Shown: one piece after another, positions 20,826 to 29,430 of the stretch
Position numbering within the stretch: position 1 is the stretch's first letter
Layout of the letters: every line of letters starts with the position of its first letter
Assembly: GCF_015767635.1 (NCBI RefSeq)
Contig: NZ_CP065230.1
Location: forward strand, 3,286,001-3,350,000
Reading direction: 5' to 3'
Length of the DNA stretch: 64,000 bases
Source: Halomonas sp. A40-4
GTDB lineage: Bacteria; Pseudomonadota; Gammaproteobacteria; Pseudomonadales; Halomonadaceae
Program-made: the position numbers and the translations under genes
The notes under the pieces: generated by a model
Database searches by the model: none
What the model saw: only the letters and a program-made list of their open reading frames with translations
What the model was told of the DNA's origin: nothing

Positions 20826-23018
20826 ATGGACGACCAGGTCACCGATAACTCGCCCTACCCGCGCCATGACAATGACGGTAGCGACACCGAGATGTCCACG
20901 CTTCGCGTCAACCGCACGCCCACAGGCGTTCAGGCCCGCGAAGCGCTGCCTGAGACCGATCTGGACGACCCGCAGCTTTACTTCAATCGCGAGCTCTCCC
21001 ACCTGCAGTTCAATATCCGTGTGCTGGAGCAGGCGCTGGATGAAGCACATCCACTGCTCAACCGATTGATGTTCTTGCTGATTTTTTCATCCAACATGGA
21101 TGAGTTCTTTGAAATTCGCGTGGCCGGACTCAAGCACCAGATTGCCCTGGGTGACGATACAACGGGTGCCGACGGGCGGCTGCCAAGGGCGGTGCTTGCC
21201 GAGATTTCTGACATTGCCCACGCGCAAATCGTCCGCCAGTATCAGATTCTCAACGATACATTGTTGCCTGCTCTAGAAGCGCAGGGGCTAAGGTTCCGTC
21301 GCCGCGACCAATGGACAAAGGCGCAAAAAGACTGGGTCCACGAGCTGTTCAACAACGACATCATGCCGGTCATCAGTCCCATCGGTCTGGACCCCTCGCA
21401 CCCTTTTCCGCGGTTGGTGAACAAAAGCCTCAACTTTATCGTCGAGCTGGAGGGCAAAGATGCCTTTGGACGCGCCGGGGGCATGGCGATTCTCCCCGCG
21501 CCCCGCTCGTTGCCACGCCTCATGGCGCTGCCTAAGCATCTGTGCAGCGAGGGCTATACCGAGTACGTGTTCCTGTCGTCGATGATTCATGCCCATGCTG
21601 AAGAACTGTTTCCAGGCATGAAGGTGCGCGGTTGCTACCAGTTCCGCCTGACACGCAACGCCGACATGAGCGTTGACCCGGAAGAGGTCTCCGACCTGGC
21701 CTCCGCGCTGCGTGGCGAGCTTTTGGCTCGCCGCTATGGCAGTGGCGTACGTCTGGAGGTAGCCGATAACTGCCCGGACGACCTGACCAACTTCCTGCTG
21801 CGCCAATTCAGCCTTGAAGCTGACGACCTGTACCGTGTGCAAGGCCCGGTCAACCTGACCCGGATGATGGCCGTTCTTGGCGATGTTGACCGGCCGGAGC
21901 TGCTCTACAGGCCGTACACGCCTGGGATCCCCAAAGCCCTGAAAGGCGGCAGCCTGTTTGATGCCATCGCCAAGCAGGACGTGCTGCTGCACCACCCTTT
22001 CCAGTCGTTTTCGCCAATTGAGGACCTGCTCAGCGAAGCAGCCCGCGACCCGAATGTGCTGGCCATCAAACAGACGCTCTACCGCACCGGGGCCGATTCG
22101 CCGATTGTCAGCGCACTAGTGGACGCGGCCAGCCAGGGCAAAGAAGTCACCGTGGTGATCGAGCTGCGCGCGCGCTTTGACGAAGCCGATAATCTACAGC
22201 TGGCATCGCGCCTGCAGGAAGCCGGGGCCATCGTGATTTACGGCATCATGGCGTACAAGACGCATGCCAAGATGCTGCACATCGTGCGCCGCGAACGCGG
22301 TGAACTACGCCACTACGCCCATCTGGGTACTGGTAACTACCATTCGAAGACCGCCAAGCTGTACACCGACTATAGCCTGCTGACCGCCAACAAGGCACTT
22401 TGCGCCGACGTTCACCGGGTGTTTCAGCAACTGTCGGGGATGGGCCGCGCGCGCAAGATCGACACGCTGCTCCATGCGCCGTTTACCCTGCACGAGCGGC
22501 TCATGGAAATGATCGACCGTGAAGCCCAGGTCGCCCGCAAGGGCAAGCGAGCCCACATCATCATCAAGTGCAATTCGCTCACCGAGCCGAAACTGATCAA
22601 GGCGCTTTATCGCGCCTCCCAGGAGGGTGTTGAATGCGACCTGATCATTCGTGGCATGTGCTGCCTGAAACCCGGCCTGCCGGGTGTGTCGGACAATATT
22701 CGTGTGCGCTCGATCATTGGCCGTTTCCTGGAACACACACGGGTTTTCCATTTCCACAACGACGGCAAGCCGGAGATCTGGTGTTCAAGCGCCGACTTCA
22801 TGTCGCGCAACATGTTCCACCGGGTGGAAACCTGCTTTCCACTATTGGATAAAAAGCTCGCCACGCGGGTACGCAAGGACCTGGAAACCTACCTGGTCGA
22901 CAATTGCCAGAGCTGGCTGCTGCAAAGCGACGGCAGTTATCACCTTCAAAACCCCGGTAGCGGGGATGCGATCAGCGCCCAGGAAACCCTGCTCTACGCC
23001 TACGCCAGCAAAAGCTAG
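20826..23018 (+). CDS. ppk1: Polyphosphate kinase 1
   Basis: PPK1 reversibly polymerises the ATP gamma-phosphate into polyphosphate at the inner membrane. The 730-residue protein has an N-terminal domain with LYFNRELSHLQFNIRVLEQA, the catalytic phosphohistidine region THAKMLHIVRRE with HLGTGNYHSKTA, and the second histidine region RFLEHTRVFHFHN. GGAGG is close to the ATG. Compared with E. coli (688 residues) there is a longer, charged N-terminal extension of about 45 residues before the family core; an internal start cannot be excluded. Transcription probably begins in the 139-base gap after hemB. Confidence 0.97.
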   Translation: MDDQVTDNSPYPRHDNDGSDTEMSTLRVNRTPTGVQAREALPETDLDDPQLYFNRELSHLQFNIRVLEQALDEAHPLLNRLMFLLIFSSNMDEFFEIRVAGLKHQIALGDDTTGADGRLPRAVLAEISDIAHAQIVRQYQILNDTLLPALEAQGLRFRRRDQWTKAQKDWVHELFNNDIMPVISPIGLDPSHPFPRLVNKSLNFIVELEGKDAFGRAGGMAILPAPRSLPRLMALPKHLCSEGYTEYVFLSSMIHAHAEELFPGMKVRGCYQFRLTRNADMSVDPEEVSDLASALRGELLARRYGSGVRLEVADNCPDDLTNFLLRQFSLEADDLYRVQGPVNLTRMMAVLGDVDRPELLYRPYTPGIPKALKGGSLFDAIAKQDVLLHHPFQSFSPIEDLLSEAARDPNVLAIKQTLYRTGADSPIVSALVDAASQGKEVTVVIELRARFDEADNLQLASRLQEAGAIVIYGIMAYKTHAKMLHIVRRERGELRHYAHLGTGNYHSKTAKLYTDYSLLTANKALCADVHRVFQQLSGMGRARKIDTLLHAPFTLHERLMEMIDREAQVARKGKRAHIIIKCNSLTEPKLIKALYRASQEGVECDLIIRGMCCLKPGLPGVSDNIRVRSIIGRFLEHTRVFHFHNDGKPEIWCSSADFMSRNMFHRVETCFPLLDKKLATRVRKDLETYLVDNCQSWLLQSDGSYHLQNPGSGDAISAQETLLYAYASKS

Positions 23019-23030
23019 CCCAGTTAAACA

Positions 23031-23049
23031 CCCCGGCACCAAGCCGGGG
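23031..23049. terminator. Hairpin between convergent ppk1 and metE
   Basis: CCCCGGC / GCCGGGG stem with an ACCAA loop, flanked by GTTAAA and TTAAAC, lies between two convergent genes. It probably works in both directions. Confidence 0.7.
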
Positions 23050-23072
23050 TTAAACGTCCTGTGGTATGTCGC

Positions 23073-25370
23073 TTACGTATAGCGCTGACGAATCTGCCGG
23101 GCTGCCTGGACCATATTGGCCAGGGCCGGCTCCACCTCCGCCCAGGTGCGGGTTTTCAGGCCGCAGTCCGGATTGACCCACAGCCGCTCGGCGGGCATCT
23201 TTTCCAGCGCCTTTTCCAGCAAATCGACCATCCACGCCACATCGGGAATATTCGGCGTGTGGATATCGTAAACACCGGGCCCCATTTCATTGGGATAGGC
23301 AAAGTCCTGGAAAGCGTCCAGCAATTCCATATTCGAGCGTGACGTTTCGATGGTGATCACGTCAGCGTCCAGCGCCGCAATCGCACCTATGATGTCGTTG
23401 AACTCCGAATAGCACATATGGGTGTGAATCTGGGTGCTGTCGTCGACGCCTGAGGCACTTAATCGGAAACACGTCACTGCCCAGTCCAGGTAGCCCTGCC
23501 ATTCATGCTGGCGCAGCGGCAAGCCCTCCCGCAGGGCGGGCTCGTCGATTTGAATGATCCTGATGCCGGCGCGCTCCAGATCCTGCACTTCGTCGCGCAG
23601 CGCGAGGGCAATCTGCTGACAGGTGGTTTCCCGGGACTGATCATCGCGTACAAACGACCACTGCAGGATCGTCACCGGCCCCGTCAGCATGCCCTTCATG
23701 GGCTTGTCGGTCAGCGTTTGCGCATACTCGCTCCAGCGTACAGTCATGGCGGCCGGACGGTTCACGTCACCAAAAATGACCGGCGGCTTGACGCACCGCG
23801 AGCCATAGCTTTGCACCCAGCCAAAACGGGTAAAGGCAAAGCCGTCCAGCTGTTCACCAAAGTACTCCACCATATCGTTGCGCTCGGCCTCACCGTGAAC
23901 CAGCACATCCAGACCCAAAGCTTCCTGACGCTCGACCGCGTAGGCAATGTCCGAGCGCATGCGCGCCTCGTAGTCGGCCTGGCTTATCTCACCCGCTTTA
24001 AAAGCACGCCGCGCCGCACGAATATCGGAGGTTTGCGGGAAGGAGCCAATCGTCGTGGTCGGCAACAGGGGCAGGTTCAGGGCACGCCGTTGCGCCACCG
24101 CGCGTTCTGCATAGGGAGAGCCGCGCTGGCTGTCCTCGGACGTGATAGCGGCAACGCGAGCACTGACGGCTGGCTGATGAATACGCCCTGATTCACGCCG
24201 GACATCCAACGCCTGCGTTGCCGCTTTCAAGCGCTGCCCATCAAGGTCGGTGGCGCGATTATCGATCAGCCGGGCCAGGGAAACCACTTCGTCGAGCTTT
24301 TGGCGGGCAAAGGCCAGCCAACTGACCAAAGCTTCATCAAGGTCTGTCTCCTGGGCAAGATCCACAGGCACGTGCAGCAGCGAACAGCTTGGCGCCAGCC
24401 AGAGCCGCTTGCCCAGGCGAACCTTGAGCGGCAGCAGGCGTTCGCGCAGCGCGGCAAGGTCGGCACGCCAGATATTGCGGCCATCAACAAACCCCACCGA
24501 TAGCACCTGGTGCGGGCTCAGTCGATCAATCACGCTGTCTACCTGCTGAGGCGCGCGCACTGCATCAATGTGAAGCCCATCCACCGGCAGCCGGGTCGCC
24601 ACCGACAGATTATCACCCAGGCCGCCAAAGTAGCTGGCCACCATCAGCTTCAAGGGAGCGGACTGCAAGCGGTGATAGGCGCGTTCAAAGGCCTGCTGCC
24701 AGGCAAGGGGCAAGTCCTGCACCAGTGCTGGCTCATCCAGTTGAACCCACTCGACCCCCTGGGTGGCCAGGCGTGCCAGCACGTCGCAGTAGACATCCAG
24801 GATGCTATCCAGCAACGTCAATCGGTCCAGCTCGGCGCTTTGGGATTTCCCCAGCCACAGCCAGGTGAGCGGACCGGTCAGGGTCACCTTGGGGGTAAAT
24901 CCCGCGGTCAATGCTTCATCGACTTCGTCGAAAAGCCGGTTGGAGGCCAGAGCAAAACGTTGCCCTTGGTGCAGCTCCGGGACCAGATAATGATAGTTGG
25001 TATCAAAGTACTTGGTCATTTCGCAGGCAGCTGCCGGTTCGCCGCTGGGCGCACGTCCCCGCGCCATGCGAAAGGTGGTATCCAGGTCAACGTCACCCGC
25101 CGCCACTTCCTGTGCCGCATTGAAGCGCTCGGGCACCGCGCCTAACAGCACCGAGACATTCAGCACCTGATCGTAAAACGCGAAATCGCCCACGCTGACC
25201 ATGTCGAGTCCCGCCGCCTGTTGGGCTTGCCAATGGCGCAAACGCAAGTCCCGGCCGGTCTGTTCAAGCTCTTCGCGGGAACACTCGCCCTGCCAGTAGG
25301 CTTCAGTGGCTTTTTTGAGCTCGCGACGAGCGCCAATTCGGGGATAGCCGAGGATATGAGAAACTGTCAT
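23073..25370 (-). CDS. metE: Cobalamin-independent methionine synthase
   Basis: MetE transfers a methyl group from 5-methyltetrahydropteroyltriglutamate to homocysteine, the last step of methionine synthesis. Two barrel domains are present. The N-terminal one has [21 protein letters not shown]. The C-terminal catalytic one has IGSFPQT and the zinc ligands in HTHMCYSEF and [12 protein letters not shown] 25370 gives 765 residues (E. coli 753); an ATG ten codons upstream lacks family conservation. It diverges from metR, its usual activator, with candidate MetR sites between. Confidence 0.97.
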   Translation of the reverse strand: MTVSHILGYPRIGARRELKKATEAYWQGECSREELEQTGRDLRLRHWQAQQAAGLDMVSVGDFAFYDQVLNVSVLLGAVPERFNAAQEVAAGDVDLDTTFRMARGRAPSGEPAAACEMTKYFDTNYHYLVPELHQGQRFALASNRLFDEVDEALTAGFTPKVTLTGPLTWLWLGKSQSAELDRLTLLDSILDVYCDVLARLATQGVEWVQLDEPALVQDLPLAWQQAFERAYHRLQSAPLKLMVASYFGGLGDNLSVATRLPVDGLHIDAVRAPQQVDSVIDRLSPHQVLSVGFVDGRNIWRADLAALRERLLPLKVRLGKRLWLAPSCSLLHVPVDLAQETDLDEALVSWLAFARQKLDEVVSLARLIDNRATDLDGQRLKAATQALDVRRESGRIHQPAVSARVAAITSEDSQRGSPYAERAVAQRRALNLPLLPTTTIGSFPQTSDIRAARRAFKAGEISQADYEARMRSDIAYAVERQEALGLDVLVHGEAERNDMVEYFGEQLDGFAFTRFGWVQSYGSRCVKPPVIFGDVNRPAAMTVRWSEYAQTLTDKPMKGMLTGPVTILQWSFVRDDQSRETTCQQIALALRDEVQDLERAGIRIIQIDEPALREGLPLRQHEWQGYLDWAVTCFRLSASGVDDSTQIHTHMCYSEFNDIIGAIAALDADVITIETSRSNMELLDAFQDFAYPNEMGPGVYDIHTPNIPDVAWMVDLLEKALEKMPAERLWVNPDCGLKTRTWAEVEPALANMVQAARQIRQRYT

Positions 25371-25386
25371 GATGAAACCTTGCAAC

Positions 25387-25400
25387 GTGAATGATTTCAC
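25387..25400. promoter_or_regulatory. Palindrome upstream of metE, possible second MetR site
   Basis: GTGAA-TGAT-TTCAC is a perfect inverted repeat with arms matching the MetR half site (TGAA/TTCA), but with a four-base rather than the usual five-base spacer. It lies 17 bases upstream of the metE start codon, which is close for an activator site. Confidence 0.4.
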
Positions 25401-25453
25401 TTAGTCTGGGCATCGACAGAAAGTGAATCAAACTAAAGTTTTTAATATTAAAT

Positions 25454-25468
25454 ATGAAAAACCTTCAT
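25454..25468. promoter_or_regulatory. MetR-type operator
   Basis: ATGAA-AAACC-TTCAT matches the MetR consensus TGAA-N5-TTCA exactly, with one extra base pair of symmetry on each side. It ends one base before the metR start codon and lies in the metE-metR divergent region, so autoregulation of metR and control of metE are both plausible. Confidence 0.65.
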
Positions 25469-25469
25469 T

Positions 25470-26408
25470 ATGATTGAATTACGCCACTTGCGCACCCTGC
25501 TGGCGCTCCGTGAGACAGGGTCTCTGGTAGAGGCGGCCGAGCGGGTCCATCTCACCCAATCTGCGCTGTCACATCAGTTGAAAGACCTTGAAAGCCGGGT
25601 GGATAGCCCACTGTTCATGCGCAAGACCCGGCCGGTTGAATTCACCCGCGCCGGACTGCGTTTACTGGCACTCGCTGATGAGGTTCTGCCCGAAGTGCGC
25701 AAGGCCGAGCGCGACCTGGCACGCATGGCCGGAACCGAAATGGGGAGACTGCACATGGCCATTGAGTGCCACAGTTGCTTCCAGTGGCTGATGCCCACGG
25801 TGGACTACTTTCGCGATCACTGGCCCGAGGTCGAGATCGACATACCCAGCGGCCACCACTTTGACCCGCTGCCCGCGCTGGCGCGCGAACAGCTCGATCT
25901 GGTGATCACGGCTGATCCGCAGCCCATCGAGGGGGTGCACTACGCGCCGCTGTTCCGCTATGAAGGATTGCTCGCGGTTGCCAGGCAACATCCACTTGCC
26001 GGTCAGAGCTTCGTGACGCCCGAGGCACTGGCCGATGAAACCCTGATCACCTACCCGGTCGAGCAGTCACGACTTGACGTCTTTAGCCAGTTTTTAACAC
26101 CCGCCAATGTGCGCCCCCGGGAAATCCGCACCGCCGAGCTGACGATCATGATGATGCAGCTTGTCGCCAGCGGCCGTGGTGTCTGTGCGCTGCCTAACTG
26201 GGCGCTCTCGGAGTACCTGGAACGCGACTACGTTAGTGCCGTGAAGCTTGGAGAGCAGGGTGTGTGGAGCACGCTGTATGCCGCCGTGCGGGAAGAAACG
26301 CTGGAGGCGCCATGGATGCAGGATTTTTTACGCACCGCACGGGAAACGTCGTTTGCCGTCCTCAACGGTATCAAACCGGCGACTCGCGACGCGGAATCAG
26401 TAGCGTGA
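25470..26408 (+). CDS. metR: LysR-type methionine regulator MetR
   Basis: MetR is the homocysteine-responsive activator of metE. The 312-residue protein has the LysR helix-turn-helix at residues 15-35 (LVEAAERVHLTQSALSHQL). The effector-binding domain contains AIECHSCFQWLMP and PSGHHFDPLPAL, typical of MetR. No Shine-Dalgarno sequence precedes the ATG; the upstream bases are the operator itself. The last 38 bases overlap, in the opposite direction, the end of the histidine kinase gene. Divergence from metE is the classic arrangement. Confidence 0.94.
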   Translation: MIELRHLRTLLALRETGSLVEAAERVHLTQSALSHQLKDLESRVDSPLFMRKTRPVEFTRAGLRLLALADEVLPEVRKAERDLARMAGTEMGRLHMAIECHSCFQWLMPTVDYFRDHWPEVEIDIPSGHHFDPLPALAREQLDLVITADPQPIEGVHYAPLFRYEGLLAVARQHPLAGQSFVTPEALADETLITYPVEQSRLDVFSQFLTPANVRPREIRTAELTIMMMQLVASGRGVCALPNWALSEYLERDYVSAVKLGEQGVWSTLYAAVREETLEAPWMQDFLRTARETSFAVLNGIKPATRDAESVA

Positions 26409-27966
26409 AGCGCGCGCCACCCAGGGAAGGGCTGGTATCCACGGTGACGCTACCGCCATGGCCTGCCATGACTTTTTGCACAATCGACAACCCCAGCCCG
26501 TAGCCCCCCGAACTGCGCGCACGGCTATCGTCCAGACGGGCGAAGGGTTTGAACACGTCGGCCCGAGCATCGGCTGGAATCCCCGGTCCATCATCCTCCA
26601 CGTCAATACGCACCAGGTGGGGCTCATCCCATAGTCCAATCACCACCTTGGACTGACCATGTCGGCAGGCATTACTGACCAGGTTCTGCAGCGCGCGCTG
26701 CAGGTAGCGAGGCTCCGCCAGGAGCTCGACGTCAGGCCCCGGCGCCAGCGTTATCGACAAGCCTTCATGAAGCGGCGAAAGCGAATCGATCACCCGCTCG
26801 GCCATCGCCCGACATTCCACCAGCGACGTTTCCAGCTCGGCGCCGTTGACCGTCTCGCCCCCCAGCCGGGCATAGGTGAGAATTTCATCGATCAGCTCAT
26901 CCAACTCGGCAATATCGGTATCGATACCCTGAAGCTGGCGTCGTATCGCGGGCTGATCGGTCATATCCTCGACCATTTGCACGGCAAAACGGATACGGGC
27001 TACCGGCGTTCGCAGCTCGTGTGACACGGCGCGAATCATCTCCTGCTGCCCACGCAACAGCGACTGCACCTGATTGGCCATCCCGTTGAACGCCATGCCC
27101 AGGCGCCCAAGAAAGTCGCCGCTTTCGACTTTGACGCGGGTTTCCAGGCGACCACTGGCAATCCTTGTCGCCGCCAGCTCGAGACGCGCCATGCGTGATT
27201 CGATACTGCGCATCACCAGGTAGATAATCAGCGCCAGCACGACCATCAGAGCCATCAATAACGGCAGGTGAAGGTTCAACGGCAGGACGGAGCCCCCGGC
27301 TGCAGGCCCTACTTCAAGCCATTGGGAGCCGTCGGACAGCTGATAGACGAAGCTTATCGATAGTTGTTCACCGCGTAAACGCGTGACGACCTCGCCGCGA
27401 TCGAGCTGGCGACGCTGCGCATCACTCAACGCAGCAGGGGGGCGATCGGTCAGCGAAAGTGGCCAGCCACCCTGCTCCAGTGCACCAAGCCGCTCACGAC
27501 GTTCGTTACCGTCAAGCGGCGACAGCCACGCACCGAGTATCTCTATGGTGGCGTGCCACTGTCGCTCGCTCCAGTAAGGGAAGTCGGCCTGTAACAGCCA
27601 GGGTTGGCCAGGGAGGCGGCGCTGTAGTCGCCAGGGAGACGTCGCCACCAGTACTTTTCCCCGCTCCAGGCGGGCACGCTCGAAATAGCTCAGGGAAGCA
27701 TCTTCCAACGGCAAAAGTGTCAACTGCATATCGAGCTGCTCAGCCCAACCCGCTAGCTTCGCCTGGCGTTCGCGCGGCGTGCTGTCGGCGAGTTGCTGCG
27801 TCATTAATGACATTGGCAGCGCCGTTAATGCCTCGCGATAGTCCTCGCGGCTAACCTGCTCGATAAAGGCGCGCCCGCCCAGGGCAATTAAAAACACCAT
27901 TAGCAGCGCGGCACCCAGCAGCAGATAAAAGCGTAAAAACGAGCCGTGGCTGAGCACCCGCCGCAT
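26371..27966 (-). CDS. rstB: Two-component sensor histidine kinase, RstB-like
   Basis: Inner-membrane sensor kinase that should phosphorylate the regulator encoded just upstream. It has an N-terminal membrane helix (FYLLLGAALLMVFLIAL), a periplasmic domain of roughly 200 residues, and a second helix near residue 245. A HAMP domain leads to the His box AVSHELRTPVARIRF, the N box LVSNACRHG, and the G boxes DDGPGIP and GGYGLGLSI. An AAGGA precedes the ATG. It follows its regulator by 13 bases. E. coli RstB is about 100 residues shorter, mainly in the sensor region, so the signal may differ. The 3' end overlaps metR. Confidence 0.85.
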   Translation of the reverse strand: MRRVLSHGSFLRFYLLLGAALLMVFLIALGGRAFIEQVSREDYREALTALPMSLMTQQLADSTPRERQAKLAGWAEQLDMQLTLLPLEDASLSYFERARLERGKVLVATSPWRLQRRLPGQPWLLQADFPYWSERQWHATIEILGAWLSPLDGNERRERLGALEQGGWPLSLTDRPPAALSDAQRRQLDRGEVVTRLRGEQLSISFVYQLSDGSQWLEVGPAAGGSVLPLNLHLPLLMALMVVLALIIYLVMRSIESRMARLELAATRIASGRLETRVKVESGDFLGRLGMAFNGMANQVQSLLRGQQEMIRAVSHELRTPVARIRFAVQMVEDMTDQPAIRRQLQGIDTDIAELDELIDEILTYARLGGETVNGAELETSLVECRAMAERVIDSLSPLHEGLSITLAPGPDVELLAEPRYLQRALQNLVSNACRHGQSKVVIGLWDEPHLVRIDVEDDGPGIPADARADVFKPFARLDDSRARSSGGYGLGLSIVQKVMAGHGGSVTVDTSPSLGGARFTLLIPRRESPV

Positions 27967-27979
27967 GTAGCTGTCCTTC

Positions 27980-28738
27980 TTAGCTGTCTTTTACAAACAG
28001 GTAGCCCTTACTACGTACCGTCTTGATACGGTGGGGCTGGTTGGGGTCATCACCAATCTTGGGACGAATACGTGACACTCTCACATCGATCGAACGATCC
28101 TGCCCATCATATTTGATCCCACGCAGATCATTAAAAATCTCTTCACGGGTGAGCACACGCCCGGCATTGCGCGCCAGCAACCAAAGCAGGTCGAACTCGG
28201 CGCTGGTCAAATCGATGCGTTCCCCCGACAGCCAGGCTTCACGGGTGGCATTATCGATTTCAAGATTCTCGAAGCGCAGACGTATTTCGCCTTCCGAGGC
28301 TGGCCCGTCGGCACGCCGCAACAGCGCTCGCATGCGGGCCAGGAGTACCCTTGGCTGAACAGGCTTGGGCACATAGTCATCCGCGCCCATTTCAAGTCCC
28401 AATACCTGATCCAGATCGTCCGTACGTGCCGTCAACATCATGATCGGACCTGCAAAGTTGGGTCGCACGCGACGACAGATCGCCAGGCCGTCTTCCCCGG
28501 GCAGCATTAAATCAAGAATCACCAGATCCGGCTGCAGGGTCAGGATGCGATCCACTCCCTTCGCCCCATCAGCCTCCAGCGTGACTTGAAAGCCGTTGGC
28601 TTCCAGATAATCCCGGGTCAGCTCAGCCAGGCGCTGATCATCCTCAATGATGAGCACGTGATCCTGGTCGGGATAATCAGGCTTGTGCGATTCTTGACTT
28701 CCAAGCGTCTGAAACCGTTCTTCTAAGTGATCCACCAT
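27980..28738 (-). CDS. rstA: OmpR-family response regulator, RstA-like
   Basis: DNA-binding partner of the adjacent kinase. The receiver domain has the acidic pair in LIIEDDQRL, the phosphoacceptor in LVILDLMLPGEDGL, the Thr in MMLTARTDD and the Lys in YVPKPVQP. The winged helix ends with LRGIKYDGQDRSIDVRVSRIR and KTVRSKGYLF, which strongly resemble RstA. ATG 28738 gives 252 residues; a GTG at 28756 would add six. Neither has an ideal ribosome binding site (a GGAG lies 12 bases before the ATG). Confidence 0.85.
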   Translation of the reverse strand: MVDHLEERFQTLGSQESHKPDYPDQDHVLIIEDDQRLAELTRDYLEANGFQVTLEADGAKGVDRILTLQPDLVILDLMLPGEDGLAICRRVRPNFAGPIMMLTARTDDLDQVLGLEMGADDYVPKPVQPRVLLARMRALLRRADGPASEGEIRLRFENLEIDNATREAWLSGERIDLTSAEFDLLWLLARNAGRVLTREEIFNDLRGIKYDGQDRSIDVRVSRIRPKIGDDPNQPHRIKTVRSKGYLFVKDS

Positions 28739-28970
28739 CCTAGTTGTCAACTCCACTTAAGCTATGTGTCTTATCGCCTGCTTACCCCACTCAGAAGCAG
28801 GCTGTTTATGTTTATTTACAGAATACCTCAAAAGTGCTCAAGCGCTTGTCAGCTGACGCAATATGCACGTTTCTTAAACATTTTACCCAAAAGCCGCCGC
28901 TTGATTCTTGCCACACCGACAGCTAATGTAAGTGACTACGCTGTCGTCAACCTGACAGGAGGAGACGGTC

Positions 28971-29102
28971 ATGGGAAGTGACAAACCCAAAAGTGTCATC
29001 AAACGTGTTTACGTTCCTACCCAAGTGCGTGATTTGCCTAACGGGGAGAAACTTAAAATCCCTGGGCATTACAAATCCCCTCCCGGTGAAGAACAAAGCT
29101 GA
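28971..29102 (+). CDS. Small basic protein of 43 residues, unknown function
   Basis: This short gene has an ATG preceded at good spacing by the strong ribosome binding site AGGAGGA (28957-28964) and ends in TGA at 29102. A hairpin at 29129 follows. The product starts MGSDKPKSVIKRVYVP and continues TQVRDLPNGEKLKIPGHY; it is hydrophilic and Lys-rich, with no membrane segment or cysteines. I do not recognise a family. It is divergent from rstA (232-base gap), so it might be a target of that system. A weak promoter-like pair (TTGATT, 17 bases, TAATGT) lies near 28898-28927. Confidence 0.6.
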   Translation: MGSDKPKSVIKRVYVPTQVRDLPNGEKLKIPGHYKSPPGEEQS

Positions 29103-29128
29103 TCGCCATTTATCTATAGTAGTGACTT

Positions 29129-29157
29129 AATAAGGCAGGCTCAGGGCCTGCCTTATT
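29129..29157. terminator. Perfect 12-bp hairpin between small gene and PLDc_N-like gene
   Basis: AATAAGGCAGGC pairs perfectly with GCCTGCCTTATT around a 5-base loop, between two convergent small genes. The A/T ends of the stem supply U residues in both directions, consistent with a bidirectional terminator. Confidence 0.8.
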
Positions 29158-29184
29158 CATATCTACATCACCAGTAACGTTTCG

Positions 29185-29364
29185 CTATCCTTTCGGCCCC
29201 AGCAGCAACCACACGATCAGCCCGACCAGCGGAAAAAACAGCAACACCAATATCCATAGTAACTTGGCCAGGCCACCGGCAGTGCTTTTCGCTACCTTAA
29301 TGATGGCCCAGACGATGATGACGAGCCAGATAAGCCCCAGTAATCCACCCACTTCAATGCCCAT
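29185..29364 (-). CDS. Small two-helix membrane protein, PLDc_N-like
   Basis: A 59-residue inner-membrane peptide with two hydrophobic helices (LLGLIWLVIIVWAIIKV and LLWILVLLFFPLVGLIVWLLL) ending LGPKG. This matches the pattern of the phospholipase D nuclease N-terminal (PLDc_N) domain family, which often occurs as stand-alone peptides of unknown role. ATG 29364 is preceded by AAGGAG; an upstream frame start is not supported. It follows the MFS gene on the same strand (66-base gap) and may be co-transcribed. Confidence 0.75.
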   Translation of the reverse strand: MGIEVGGLLGLIWLVIIVWAIIKVAKSTAGGLAKLLWILVLLFFPLVGLIVWLLLGPKG

Positions 29365-29430
29365 ATCAACTCCTTGTATTGGGATCCATGACTGTGCAGC
29401 TAAGCATATAGCTACAGCTGACACAAGCGA

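Noticed and set aside
21288..21995. Minus-strand open frame inside ppk1 (235 codons)
   Set aside because: Shadow of the polyphosphate kinase gene, whose protein is clearly conserved. No family features in the antisense product.
24510..25145. Plus-strand open frame inside metE (211 codons)
   Set aside because: Complement of methionine synthase; no start signal or domain.
28727..28981. 84-codon plus-strand frame before the small gene at 28971
   Set aside because: It overlaps the rstA start on the opposite strand, lacks a ribosome binding site, and its composition is not protein-like. The shorter frame at 28971 has a strong site.
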